This document shows positions 8,409 to 16,553 of a DNA stretch of 64,000 nt, in pieces. Position 1 is the first letter of the stretch. Each line of letters begins with the position of its first letter. The DNA is from Pseudomonas panipatensis. GTDB lineage: Bacteria > Pseudomonadota > Gammaproteobacteria > Pseudomonadales > Pseudomonadaceae. The position numbers and the translations under genes were made by a program. Where the stretch lies: the NCBI RefSeq assembly GCF_900099785.1, contig NZ_FNDS01000005.1:248001-312000 (forward strand), written 5' to 3'. The notes under the pieces are model-generated. The model saw nothing but the letters and a program-made list of their open reading frames with translations, made no database searches and was not told the origin of the DNA.

Positions 8409-9137
8409 TCATGGCTTGCCCGCGCCAGCGCTGTGCTCGCGGAAGAAGCGCGCGGCCCATCGGGCTATCCGGGCGTTGTCGGGGCTGTGCTGGCGCAGCG
8501 AGGCGCGGCCGTGCTCGGCGACCGGGGCTGGAACCAGGCTGCCGCCGAATTGATCGAGCAGGGCCTGTACGTAGTCCTCGTCGAACTCGGGATGGAACTG
8601 CACGGACAGCGCCGGGAAGTCGTAGGCCAGTGCGCCGTTCGGGCAGTGCGCGGAGCCGCCGACGACCTTGGCCCGCGCCGGCAGCGTGCTGACCTGGTCC
8701 TGGTGGAAGACGAAGGTCGGGGTGTCCGCCAGGCTGCTGTCGTTGAACCGGTAGGCCTGGGCGCCGATGCCCCAGCCGACGTCGGCTCGGGTGGTCTGGC
8801 CGGCATAGGCGTCGGCCATGATCTGGTGGCCGAAGCAGATGCCGAACACCGGCTTTTCCAGGTCGCGCAGGCGTTGCAGGAAGTCCAGCAGGCGCAGCAT
8901 CCAGTCACTGCGTTCGTAGCAGCTGTGCTTGGAGCCGCTCAGTACATAGCCGTCGAACTGCTCGGGGGCTGGCAGCGCTTCGCCGCGCACGGCGGAGACG
9001 CTGCTGAAGCTGGCCTCGGGAAGGGCCGGCTGCAGCCAGCGTTCGATCATTTGCGGATAACTGCCGAAGCGCGCGTGCAAGTGCTCCGGCACCAGGCCGT
9101 TTTCGATGATGCACAGGCGTAGAGGCGTGGTATCCAT
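8409..9137 (-). CDS. Class I glutamine amidotransferase-like hydrolase (copy 1)
   Basis: 242 residues, a single GATase1 domain. The nucleophile is Cys101 in GICFGHQ, and His183 and Glu185 lie in FHPE. Start at 9137: GGAG lies 9 nt upstream. In a PuuD-like role such proteins hydrolyse gamma-glutamyl intermediates to release glutamate; others are amidotransferase subunits. It is on the same strand as the P450, reductase and flavodoxin genes, 26 bp after the flavodoxin gene, and precedes the ligase gene. A second GATase is encoded divergently at 12397. Confidence 0.85.
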   Translation of the reverse strand: MDTTPLRLCIIENGLVPEHLHARFGSYPQMIERWLQPALPEASFSSVSAVRGEALPAPEQFDGYVLSGSKHSCYERSDWMLRLLDFLQRLRDLEKPVFGICFGHQIMADAYAGQTTRADVGWGIGAQAYRFNDSSLADTPTFVFHQDQVSTLPARAKVVGGSAHCPNGALAYDFPALSVQFHPEFDEDYVQALLDQFGGSLVPAPVAEHGRASLRQHSPDNARIARWAARFFREHSAGAGKP

Positions 9138-9163
9138 CTCTGCTTCTCCGGATGGGCGTGGCA

Positions 9164-9604
9164 TCAGAGCTGACCGAGCAGGGTGCGGGTCCAGGCCAGG
9201 GCGACGTCGCCGGGCAGTTCGCCGCTGGAGGCATCGTGCTGGCCGTGCTCGCCGACCTGCGTCGCGCCCAGCTGCTTGAGGGCGTCGGCGATCAGTTGGC
9301 TGCCGCGATTGAAGGTCTGGTAGAAGCTGTCGCCCAGGCCGAAGGCGGCGAAGCGCAGGCCGCGCAGGTCCGGGCGTTGCTGCTGCAGGGCGGCGAAGAA
9401 GGGTTGCGCGCTGTTCGGCAATTCGCCGTCGCCATAGGTGGAGCAGATGACGAGGTGGAAGTCGTCCGCCTTCAGTTCGCTGGGATCGAACGCCGACATG
9501 TCGCGCACGACGGTCGGGTAGTCGGCGCCGAGCGCCTCGGCGACGTCGTCGGCGACCATTTCGGCATTGCCGGTTTCGGTTCCGAAAAGAATGATCATCT
9601 TCAT
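9164..9604 (-). CDS. Flavodoxin (FMN electron carrier)
   Basis: 146 residues. The FMN phosphate loop is FGTETGNAEMVAD at about 6-18, followed by the CSTYGDGELPNSAQPF isoalloxazine loop (about 54-69) and FAAFGLGDSFYQTFN (about 86-100). It looks like the FMN domain of MioC/CPR-type proteins as well as classic short-chain flavodoxins. Sitting between an FAD reductase and a GATase and downstream of a P450, it most likely passes electrons from the reductase to the P450. This is the arrangement known for P450cin with cindoxin. Confidence 0.9.
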   Translation of the reverse strand: MKMIILFGTETGNAEMVADDVAEALGADYPTVVRDMSAFDPSELKADDFHLVICSTYGDGELPNSAQPFFAALQQQRPDLRGLRFAAFGLGDSFYQTFNRGSQLIADALKQLGATQVGEHGQHDASSGELPGDVALAWTRTLLGQL

Positions 9605-9626
9605 GGGCTGTTCTCCGTTGTTCTAC

Positions 9627-10895
9627 TCAGGCGCGAGCGATGGCGAGCATGCCGTCGCGCTCCACGATCTTGCGGCGGACCCGTCCGGGCATGGCATCGC
9701 GCAGTTCGACGGCGTCGATGCGCTGCCAGCCGGTGTAGGGCACGCAGTCCTGCTGCAGCGTCGACGGCAGGGCCTGGAAGCCGGGGCGGCTGGCCTGCCC
9801 GGCGAAGCCGGCGAAGTCCGCGACAATGCTCTCGGCCACCAGGCGGGCGTCCTGTCGGTTCTCTGGAATGGTTCCGCGCGGGCCGCGGCGGAACCAGCCG
9901 ACGCAATACAGCCCGTGGTCGAGCCGGCCCTTGTCGAGGTCCGCCGCCTCGCTCGCCAGGGCTTCGCGGCGGAATCGCGCACTCGACTGTTCCTCGAAGC
10001 CGATGGCGGTGATCACGCTGTCCGCGGCCAGGCGCAGTTCGCGGCCGCCGTCGGCGACCAGGCGAATGGCCTCGACCTGTTGCTCGCCGTCGATCGCCAC
10101 CGGCGTCCAGCCGAAATGGAAGACCACCTCGCGCTGCCCCTCGCCCGCGCCATCCCGTGCGGCGAGGCTGCGCAGTTCGTCCAGCCGCGCCGCTTCAGCG
10201 GCATCCGCCGGCTGGTAATCGACGCCGGGCAGGTCGCGCACCTGGATGCGCACGCCGTCCAGCTTGCCCAGTTCGCGCAGCATCACCGGGTCGAACCTGG
10301 CTTGTCCGGGCGCGGAACGACCGACGATGTCGATGCGCTGCGGCGGCTCGGCGAGCAGCCCGGCGAGGGCCTGCTCGGCAATGTCGGAACCGTGGAATTC
10401 CTCGGCGGACTTGGCCAGCAGGCGCAGCACGTCGATCGCCACGTTGCCGTTGCCGACGATGGTCACGCGCTTGCCGAAGCGCGGCGCGAAGGTCTGTTCG
10501 TCAGGATGCGCATTGAACAAGCGGGTGACGCGGCCGGAGCCATAGACGCCCGGCAGTTCCTCGCCGGGAATGCCCAGGCGGCGGTCGCCGTAGAGGCCGG
10601 TGGCGAGCACCACCACGTCGTAGGCGGCGCGCAGTTGTTCCAGCGACAACTGGCGGCCGACCTCCAGGTTGCCGATGAACTGCACGTTCTCCCGCTCGAA
10701 CAGGCGCTCGAACTGGCGAATGACCGCCTTGGTGCCCTGGTGGTCGGGGGCGACCCCGTAGCGCACCAGGCCGAAGGGCGCCGGCAGGCGTTCGATCACG
10801 CCGATCTGCGCCTCGGGCCAGTGCTTGCGCAGGGCCTGTGCCAGGTAGCAGCCGGACGGTCCGCTGCCGACGATGGCGACGCTCGGCGAGTTCAT
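9627..10895 (-). CDS. Adrenodoxin-reductase-like FAD/NADP oxidoreductase
   Basis: 422 residues. FAD-binding GSGPSGCYLAQAL begins at residue 9, the family's GLVRYGVAPDHQGTK segment follows, and the NADP-binding VGNGNVAIDVLRLL lies near the middle. The VITAIGFEEQSS and YCVGWFRRGPRGTIPENRQDA stretches near the end are typical of FprA/adrenodoxin reductase. It should reduce the flavodoxin with NADPH. The ATG overlaps the P450 stop codon (ATGA), so the two are translationally coupled. Confidence 0.9.
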   Translation of the reverse strand: MNSPSVAIVGSGPSGCYLAQALRKHWPEAQIGVIERLPAPFGLVRYGVAPDHQGTKAVIRQFERLFERENVQFIGNLEVGRQLSLEQLRAAYDVVVLATGLYGDRRLGIPGEELPGVYGSGRVTRLFNAHPDEQTFAPRFGKRVTIVGNGNVAIDVLRLLAKSAEEFHGSDIAEQALAGLLAEPPQRIDIVGRSAPGQARFDPVMLRELGKLDGVRIQVRDLPGVDYQPADAAEAARLDELRSLAARDGAGEGQREVVFHFGWTPVAIDGEQQVEAIRLVADGGRELRLAADSVITAIGFEEQSSARFRREALASEAADLDKGRLDHGLYCVGWFRRGPRGTIPENRQDARLVAESIVADFAGFAGQASRPGFQALPSTLQQDCVPYTGWQRIDAVELRDAMPGRVRRKIVERDGMLAIARA

Positions 10896-12112
10896 GCCCG
10901 TGCCACCGCGTCGAAACGGATCGGCAGGCGGGTAGCGCCGGTGTTGCCACTGTCCGGCAGCCACTCGGCCTCGCCGGCGAGGACGGGGTGCTTGACCCGC
11001 TGCGCCAGCAGGGCGAGGGCGGCAGTCATGTCGCCACGGGCGATGAAGTGGCCGATGCAATGGTGCGCGCCGGCGCCGAAGCCAAAGTGCGGCTGGCGCT
11101 TGGCGGTGATGTCGAACTCGGCGTTTTCGAAGGCGCGCGGGTCGCTGCCGGCCGATTGGCTGAACAGATGGATGGTGGTGCCGCGCTTGATCTGCAGGCC
11201 CTGGTACTCGAAGTCTTCGAGGGCTTCGCGGGTGACCCAGGTGACCGTCGGGCGCACGCGCATCACTTCCTCTACGGCGGCCCTGGCCAGCTCGGGGTCA
11301 TTGCCCAGCAGCTCCCATTGCGCCGGGTGCTGGAGGAAGGTGTCCATGGCCAGGCTGATCTGGTTCCGCGTGGTATCGATGCCACCGAAGATCGCCAGGA
11401 CGATCATGTCGAACAGCTCCTGGTCGCTCAGCGCTTCTTTATTCTCTTCGTTGGCACGCACCAGGCTGCTGAGGAAGTCTTCGCCCAGGCCGTTGGCCTT
11501 GAGCGCGCTGACCGCCTGCCTGGCATAACCGAACAGCTTGTCCGTGGCGGCATTGATCCGTGCCTCGTCGCGCTTGAAGGTGACCCCCAGGGCCAGGCCC
11601 ATCTCCACCGCCAGGTCGGCCAGGCCGCGCCACTCGCTGCGCGGCAGGCCGAGCAGCAGGCAGATCACCTGGGTGGCGTAGGGCTCGGCGAACTCGCTGA
11701 CGAATTCGCAACTGCCCTTGGCGATGAAGCCGTCGATCAGTTCGTCGGCGATCTGCTGGAAGTCCGGCATCAGCTTCTTCACCAGCTTCGGGGCGAAGGC
11801 CGGGTTGGCCAGGCGGCGCAGGCGCGAATGGTCGGCGCCTTCCTGGCTCAGCAGCATGCGCATCCACCAGTCGGCGAAGCTGCCGGTGGCGTTGTTGTGC
11901 GCGGGCCAGGCGTAGCTGCCCTGGCGCAGGCGCTGGTCGCGGATCAACTGGTTCACTTCGGCGTAACGCAGTACCGCGATGCCGTAAGGCGTGCGGGCGA
12001 ACCAGCTTTGCTCGCGGGCCTGCATCACTTCTGCCGAACGAATGGAAAAGGCCGGATCGCTGACGTCGAGGTAAGGCGCGGCTTCAAGCGTGGTCGGGAG
12101 ATTGGCGGACAT
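10892..12112 (-). CDS. Cytochrome P450 monooxygenase
   Basis: 406 residues, a soluble class I bacterial P450. The I-helix oxygen-activation motif GGIDTT is at 243-248, ExxR (EVMR) at 282-285, and the heme loop FGFGAGAHHCIG at 343-354 with Cys352 as the heme ligand. It is the first gene of a leftward operon with reductase, flavodoxin and GATase. The genetic linkage to a glutamine synthetase-like ligase resembles the mycobacterial pip/mor loci, where a P450 opens cyclic secondary amines. The substrate here is unproven; terpenes (as for P450cin) are the alternative suggested by the flavodoxin partner. Confidence 0.92.
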   Translation of the reverse strand: MSANLPTTLEAAPYLDVSDPAFSIRSAEVMQAREQSWFARTPYGIAVLRYAEVNQLIRDQRLRQGSYAWPAHNNATGSFADWWMRMLLSQEGADHSRLRRLANPAFAPKLVKKLMPDFQQIADELIDGFIAKGSCEFVSEFAEPYATQVICLLLGLPRSEWRGLADLAVEMGLALGVTFKRDEARINAATDKLFGYARQAVSALKANGLGEDFLSSLVRANEENKEALSDQELFDMIVLAIFGGIDTTRNQISLAMDTFLQHPAQWELLGNDPELARAAVEEVMRVRPTVTWVTREALEDFEYQGLQIKRGTTIHLFSQSAGSDPRAFENAEFDITAKRQPHFGFGAGAHHCIGHFIARGDMTAALALLAQRVKHPVLAGEAEWLPDSGNTGATRLPIRFDAVARA

Positions 12113-12244
12113 TCGGACACCTCCGGTTCTTATAGGCCTGTCGATCGCGCTCAGGCTCAGGTTTGTTGTGCCACGACAGGCCGATGCCTTCGGGAGTGCT
12201 TCCCGGCGATCGCTGTCGTCGGGGGAGTGGTTTTAAATTTAAAA

Positions 12245-12257
12245 TATGGTTTTATAG
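12245..12257 (+). promoter_or_regulatory. Shared AT-rich element, site 3 (P450 / GATase divergent promoter)
   Basis: TATGGTTTTATAG lies in the 284-bp AT-rich region between the divergent P450 and GATase genes. It differs by one base from the 14786 site. The neighbourhood (12230-12290) is strongly AT-rich and likely holds both promoters. Confidence 0.45.
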
Positions 12258-12396
12258 TTTTCAACGAAAATTTTCTTCGTTTCGACAACGCCGCTGGCGG
12301 TGCGCCGTGGCCCCTGTGGCTCGCCTGCCCCGTGCGGACAGGCCAGAAGCGCTGTCGCCTGAACTGAATGGACCTGAATTTTTTGGAGGAAACCTG

Positions 12397-13077
12397 ATGA
12401 AGACTTCTCGCGCCGTCGCCGTCCTGCACGATCCGAAGGATGTCGCCGGCTGCCTGCCGGAGCTGTTCGCGGAGCAGGGCATCGACCTGGAACTGAGAAC
12501 GGTGGAGGCGCCGCTGCCGCAACCGGAGAGCCTGGAACTACTGCTGGTGCTGGGCAGCCCGGAGTCCGCCTACGACCACCGCGTGCCCTGGCTGGGCACT
12601 GAACTGGCCTGGTTGAAAGCGGTGCAGGCGCATGGCGTGCCGACCCTGGGCATCTGCTTCGGCAGTCAGTTGCTGGCCCGTGCGCTGGGCGGAGAGGTCT
12701 ACCGCAACCGCCAGGCGGAGATCGGCTGGATGGAGATTGCCACGCCACGTGCCGATTGGCTGTTCAAGGGACCCTGGCTGAATTTCCACTTCGATGCCTT
12801 CACCCCGCCGCCCGGTTCACTGCTGCTGGGGGAGACTGAATTGGCCGCGCAGGCATACCGCCACGGGCGTTCCCTGGGCGTGCAGTTCCACCCGGAGATC
12901 GACACGGCGATGTTCGACACCTGGATCGCATACTGGCAGCGCAGCGAAGAGGGGCAGCGCTTCATGGCCGGCGCCGGGGATCTGCCGGAACGCATCCGCG
13001 CGGAGATCGCCGCGCGCGAAGCGGACAACCGCGACAACTGCCGGCTGTTGCTGGCGGATTTCCTCGGGCGGCTCTGA
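12397..13077 (+). CDS. Class I glutamine amidotransferase-like hydrolase (copy 2)
   Basis: 226 residues with a GATase1 core. Cys87 is in GICFGSQ, with His165 and Glu167 in QFHPE. The start at 12397 is fixed by a strong ribosome site (TTGGAGGAAACCTG). It is only distantly similar to copy 1 and is transcribed away from the P450 operon. Two different GATases in one amine cluster may act on different gamma-glutamyl intermediates, or one may serve as a glutaminase for the ligase. This is inference. Confidence 0.85.
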   Translation: MKTSRAVAVLHDPKDVAGCLPELFAEQGIDLELRTVEAPLPQPESLELLLVLGSPESAYDHRVPWLGTELAWLKAVQAHGVPTLGICFGSQLLARALGGEVYRNRQAEIGWMEIATPRADWLFKGPWLNFHFDAFTPPPGSLLLGETELAAQAYRHGRSLGVQFHPEIDTAMFDTWIAYWQRSEEGQRFMAGAGDLPERIRAEIAAREADNRDNCRLLLADFLGRL

Positions 13078-13133
13078 GGCGCCGGGGCGGCGTACAACCC
13101 TGAGCGGCTGTACGCCCTTGCGGAGTGCGGCGT

Positions 13134-13173
13134 CCCGGCGGCGTATCACGCACCTGCGTCATACGCCGCCGGG
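13134..13173. terminator. Hairpin between convergent GATase and aldehyde dehydrogenase genes
   Basis: CCCGGCGGCGTAT and ATACGCCGCCGGG form a perfect 13-bp stem with a 14-nt loop. There is no clear U-tract. Its place between convergent genes suggests a bidirectional terminator. Confidence 0.55.
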
Positions 13174-13186
13174 CGTTGCCGTGACC

Positions 13187-14680
13187 TTACAGCTTGATCC
13201 AGGTCGCCTTCAGTTCGGTGTACTTGTCGAAGGCGTGCAGCGACTTGTCACGGCCGTTGCCCGACTGCTTGAAGCCGCCGAAGGGCGCGGTCATGTCGCC
13301 GCCATCGTACTGGTTGATCCACACGCTGCCGGCGCGCAGGGCGCGGGCGGTCTGGTGTGCCTTGGAAATGTCGCGGGTCCACAGCGCGGCGGCCAGGCCG
13401 TAGGGCGTGTCGTTGGCGATGCGCACGGCCTCTTCGACATCCTCGAACTCGATCACCGAGAGCACCGGGCCGAAGATTTCCTCGCGGGCGATCTTCATGG
13501 CGTTGCTCACGCCGTCGAACAGCGTCGGCTCGACGTAGGTGCCGCCGGTTTCCTCCAGTACGCGCTGGCCGCCGCAACGCAATTGGGCGCCCTCGGCGCG
13601 GCCGGCTTCGATGTAGCCGAGCACCTGCTCCAGTTGTCGCGCGTCGACCAGCGCGCCGACGTTGGTCTGCGGGTCCAGCGGATGACCGGCTTTCCAGCCC
13701 TTGAGCGCTTCCACCACCAGCGGCAGGAACTGCTCCTTGATCGAGCGTTGCACCAGCAGGCGCGAACCGGCGGTGCAGACTTCGCCCTGGTTGAAGGCGA
13801 TCGCGGCGGCGGCGGATTCGGCAGCGGCCTGCAGATCCGGGGCGTCCTCGAAGACGATGTTCGGGCTCTTGCCGCCGGCTTCCAGCCAGACGCGCTTCAT
13901 GTTCGACTCGCCGGCGTAGACCAGCAGTTGCTTGGCGATCTTGGTCGAGCCGGTGAACACCAGGGTGTCGACGTCCATGTGCAGCGCCAGGGCTTTGCCG
14001 ACGGTGTGACCGTAACCCGGCAGCACGTTCAGCACGCCCGCCGGCAGGCCCGCTTCGATGGCCAGTTGGGCGATGCGGATGGCGGTCAGCGGCGAGCGCT
14101 CGGAGGGCTTGAGGATCACTGAGTTGCCGGTGGCCAGGGCCGGGCCGAGTTTCCAGCTGGCCATCATCAGCGGGAAGTTCCACGGCACGATGGCGGCGAC
14201 CACACCGACCGGTTCGCGGGTGACCAGGCCGAGCTGGTCGTGCGGGGTGGCGGCGACTTCGTCGTAGACCTTGTCGATCGCCTCGCCGCTCCAGCGGATG
14301 CTGTCCGCCGAGCAGGGCAGGTCGACGTTCAGCGAATCGCCGATCGGTTTGCCCATGTCCAGGGTTTCCAGCAGCGCCAGTTCCTCGCTGTGTGCCTCGA
14401 TCAGATCGGCGAAGCGGATCAGCACGGCTTTGCGCGCGGCCGGCGCCAGGCGCGACCAGACGCCGGAGGCGAAGGTGGCGCGGGCGCTCTGCACGGCGCG
14501 CTCGGCGTCGGCGGCATCGCAACTGGCGACCTTCGCCAGCAGGCGGCCGTCCACCGGGCTGATGCAATCGAAGGTCTGGCCGGAAGCGGCGTCGAGGTAC
14601 TCGCCCTGGATGAAGGCGCGGCCTTCGATCTGCAGTTGGCTGGCTCGGGCTTCCCAGTCGGCGCGGGTGGCTTGGGTCAT
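13187..14680 (-). CDS. Aldehyde dehydrogenase (PuuC/gamma-glutamyl aminoaldehyde type)
   Basis: 497 residues, a complete NAD(P) aldehyde dehydrogenase. Visible are the PWNFPLMMASWKLGPAL cofactor segment, FTGST, the general-base Glu in VWLEAGGKSPN, the nucleophile in FNQGEVCTAGSR (near residue 300) and EEIFGPVLSV. The C-terminal YTELKATWIKL is close to PuuC-like enzymes that oxidise gamma-glutamyl-aminoaldehydes. It converges on GATase copy 2 and faces the shared promoter region at 14,681-14,970. It probably oxidises the aldehyde formed after P450 attack or deamination. Confidence 0.88.
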   Translation of the reverse strand: MTQATRADWEARASQLQIEGRAFIQGEYLDAASGQTFDCISPVDGRLLAKVASCDAADAERAVQSARATFASGVWSRLAPAARKAVLIRFADLIEAHSEELALLETLDMGKPIGDSLNVDLPCSADSIRWSGEAIDKVYDEVAATPHDQLGLVTREPVGVVAAIVPWNFPLMMASWKLGPALATGNSVILKPSERSPLTAIRIAQLAIEAGLPAGVLNVLPGYGHTVGKALALHMDVDTLVFTGSTKIAKQLLVYAGESNMKRVWLEAGGKSPNIVFEDAPDLQAAAESAAAAIAFNQGEVCTAGSRLLVQRSIKEQFLPLVVEALKGWKAGHPLDPQTNVGALVDARQLEQVLGYIEAGRAEGAQLRCGGQRVLEETGGTYVEPTLFDGVSNAMKIAREEIFGPVLSVIEFEDVEEAVRIANDTPYGLAAALWTRDISKAHQTARALRAGSVWINQYDGGDMTAPFGGFKQSGNGRDKSLHAFDKYTELKATWIKL

Positions 14681-14785
14681 GGTGTGGTGGCTCCTGCGGG
14701 GTGTTTTTGTTCAGGGGCTCGCGACGGGACGGATCAGCCACCGCCGGCCGAGAGCATGTCGGATAATTCGTTTGAGACCATATCT

Positions 14786-14798
14786 TATGGTTTTAAAG
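14786..14798 (+). promoter_or_regulatory. Shared AT-rich element, site 4 (aldehyde dehydrogenase / Cache promoter)
   Basis: TATGGTTTTAAAG overlaps the perfect inverted repeat ACCATATCTTATGGT (14777-14791). It sits in the region between the divergent aldehyde dehydrogenase and Cache copy 2 genes. Confidence 0.45.
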
Positions 14799-14970
14799 TT
14801 GCCAATAGCGCTTCGCCTTGGCGCCAAGGCCAATCCGCTTTTTTCGCGAGAGACTGCACTGATGGCACATCGATTGCTGTATAGGTCAGCGCAGATTCCT
14901 GTGCGGCGATCCATGCCGTGAACGCGGAGCCTCTGGCCCGCGTCAGAACAAACCATCCGAGGCCCAGGTC

Positions 14971-15726
14971 ATGCTTCCCGAACTTCCAGCGGATGAACTC
15001 CAGCAATGCGCGGCGCGCATCGATGCGTCGATCCGTAACGTTTTCCAGCGACTAGACGAAATGGCCGCCGAAGTCGTGACGACCTGGGAGCGCTTGCAGG
15101 CCCAGGGCCGCCGGCCGAGTTCCCGCGATCTGAGCGCACTGCGCCCGCGCATCCAGGGCAACCTGCGCCGCGAGGATTGCCGCATGCACGGCACCGGCGT
15201 GGTGCTGGAGCCCGGCGAACTGGCCGATCAGGACATGTTCCTGGAGTGGTGGTACCACGGCGAGGGCGACAAGATCGTGCCGCTGCGGCTGAACTTCAAT
15301 CGGCACAGCGAGCGCTTCTACAACTACCTCAACATGCCCTGGTACGCGCAGCCGCGCAGCAGTGGGCAGCCGTCGGTCGAGGGGCCCTTCGTCGACCTCT
15401 ATGGCACCGATCTGTACATCCTCGCCTTCTCCATCCCGATCCTGGTACGCGGCCGCTTCGTCGGTGTCGCCGCCGCCGATATCGCCTTGCAGGAGTTCGA
15501 GCCGGTGCTGCTGCGCAACCTGATGCGCCTGGGCAACGAGGCGCTGGTGGTGAACGGCGAGGGCCGCGTGGTGGCGGCCAACACCGCCAACTGGTTCGTC
15601 GGCGACATGGCCCGCCAGGGCTTGGGGCGCGACGAAGGGCAGGCGCGCGTGCTGGCGTTGCTGGGCTCGTCGTCGCACTGGTCGGTGATCGAGCGGCCGG
15701 TCAGCCGCATGGCCGTCGCCGGTTGA
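14971..15726 (+). CDS. Soluble Cache-domain protein (copy 2)
   Basis: 251 residues, a paralogue of the protein at 4409-5161 with the same layout: a helical N-terminus (IDASIRNVFQRLDEMA) and a Cache-like domain. The latter contains GPFVDLYGTDLYILAFSIPI, FVGVAAADIALQEFE and EGRVVAANTANWFVGDM. No signal peptide or membrane helix is present. Conserved between the copies are GTGVVL, LNFNR, the WY/WF-R/Q-P-R-SSG loop and the ANTANW end. The catabolic island is thus framed by two copies. A cytoplasmic sensor of the substrate is a guess from the domain; no output domain is attached. Confidence 0.75.
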   Translation: MLPELPADELQQCAARIDASIRNVFQRLDEMAAEVVTTWERLQAQGRRPSSRDLSALRPRIQGNLRREDCRMHGTGVVLEPGELADQDMFLEWWYHGEGDKIVPLRLNFNRHSERFYNYLNMPWYAQPRSSGQPSVEGPFVDLYGTDLYILAFSIPILVRGRFVGVAAADIALQEFEPVLLRNLMRLGNEALVVNGEGRVVAANTANWFVGDMARQGLGRDEGQARVLALLGSSSHWSVIERPVSRMAVAG

Positions 15727-15813
15727 GCGGCGCCCGCCACGCGCGAGGCGTCGCCGAGGGTGCCAAAGCGGTCGCGGAGGGCTAGGCTAGTGCGCTCTTA
15801 GCGACAACCTGGA

Positions 15814-16494
15814 ATGGCCATGAACGACGAGTCTACAAGCACTTCCGAGCGCGAACCCCTGAGCGCGGTGGAGGTCCGCATCCTCGGCAGCCTGATCGAA
15901 AAGCAACTGACCACCCCGGAAGCCTACCCGCTGACGCTGAACGCCCTGGTCACCGCCTGTAACCAGAAGACCAGCCGCGAGCCGGTGATGGACCTGACGC
16001 CCGGCCAGGTCGGCCAAGCCCTGCGCAGCCTGGAAGGGCGCGACATGGTGCGCCTGGTCATGGGCAGCCGCGCCGACCGCTGGGAGCAGCGCCTGGAAAA
16101 GGCGCTGGAACTGGTGCGGCCGCAACTGATCCTGCTCGGCCTGCTGTTCCTGCGCGGACCGCAGACCCTCAACGAACTGCTCACCCGCAGCCAGCGCATG
16201 CACGATTTCGACGACACCGAGGAAGTTCGCCACCAGCTGGAACGCCTCGCCGGCCGTGGCTTCGCCGTGCAACTGGAACGCCAGGCGGGCCAGCGCGAGG
16301 ATCGCTACATGCACCTGCTGGGCAGCGAGGCCGACCGCGACGCGGCGATCGCCGCCAGTGGCCGCTCGACCCCGCGCGGCGAACAGAGTGCCCAGGACGA
16401 GGGCCGGATCAGCGAGCTGGAAGCACGGGTCGCCGCCCTCGAAGAACGCCTGGCGCGCCTGGAGCGGGGTGGCTCGGAAAGCGAACCGGACTGA
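15814..16494 (+). CDS. yceH: YceH family protein (DUF480)
   Basis: 226 residues. The N-terminal two winged-helix-like DUF480 core (about 18-185) has [21 protein letters not shown] (in parts), [12 protein letters not shown] and [17 protein letters not shown]. The C-terminal tail (about 195-222) is a short coiled coil, [19 protein letters not shown]. The biochemical function of the family is not established. A second in-frame ATG lies two codons downstream. The gene converges on gapN with a hairpin between. Confidence 0.9.
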   Translation: MAMNDESTSTSEREPLSAVEVRILGSLIEKQLTTPEAYPLTLNALVTACNQKTSREPVMDLTPGQVGQALRSLEGRDMVRLVMGSRADRWEQRLEKALELVRPQLILLGLLFLRGPQTLNELLTRSQRMHDFDDTEEVRHQLERLAGRGFAVQLERQAGQREDRYMHLLGSEADRDAAIAASGRSTPRGEQSAQDEGRISELEARVAALEERLARLERGGSESEPD

Positions 16495-16518
16495 GCGGTC
16501 GCCGCTGACTCGCGGTGC

Positions 16519-16548
16519 GTCCCGGCAGCGTCGATGCGCTGCCGGGAC
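16519..16548. terminator. Hairpin between convergent yceH and gapN
   Basis: GTCCCGGCAGCG and CGCTGCCGGGAC form a perfect 12-bp stem with a 6-nt loop, without a U-tract, between convergent genes. Confidence 0.55.
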
Positions 16549-16553
16549 ACGGC

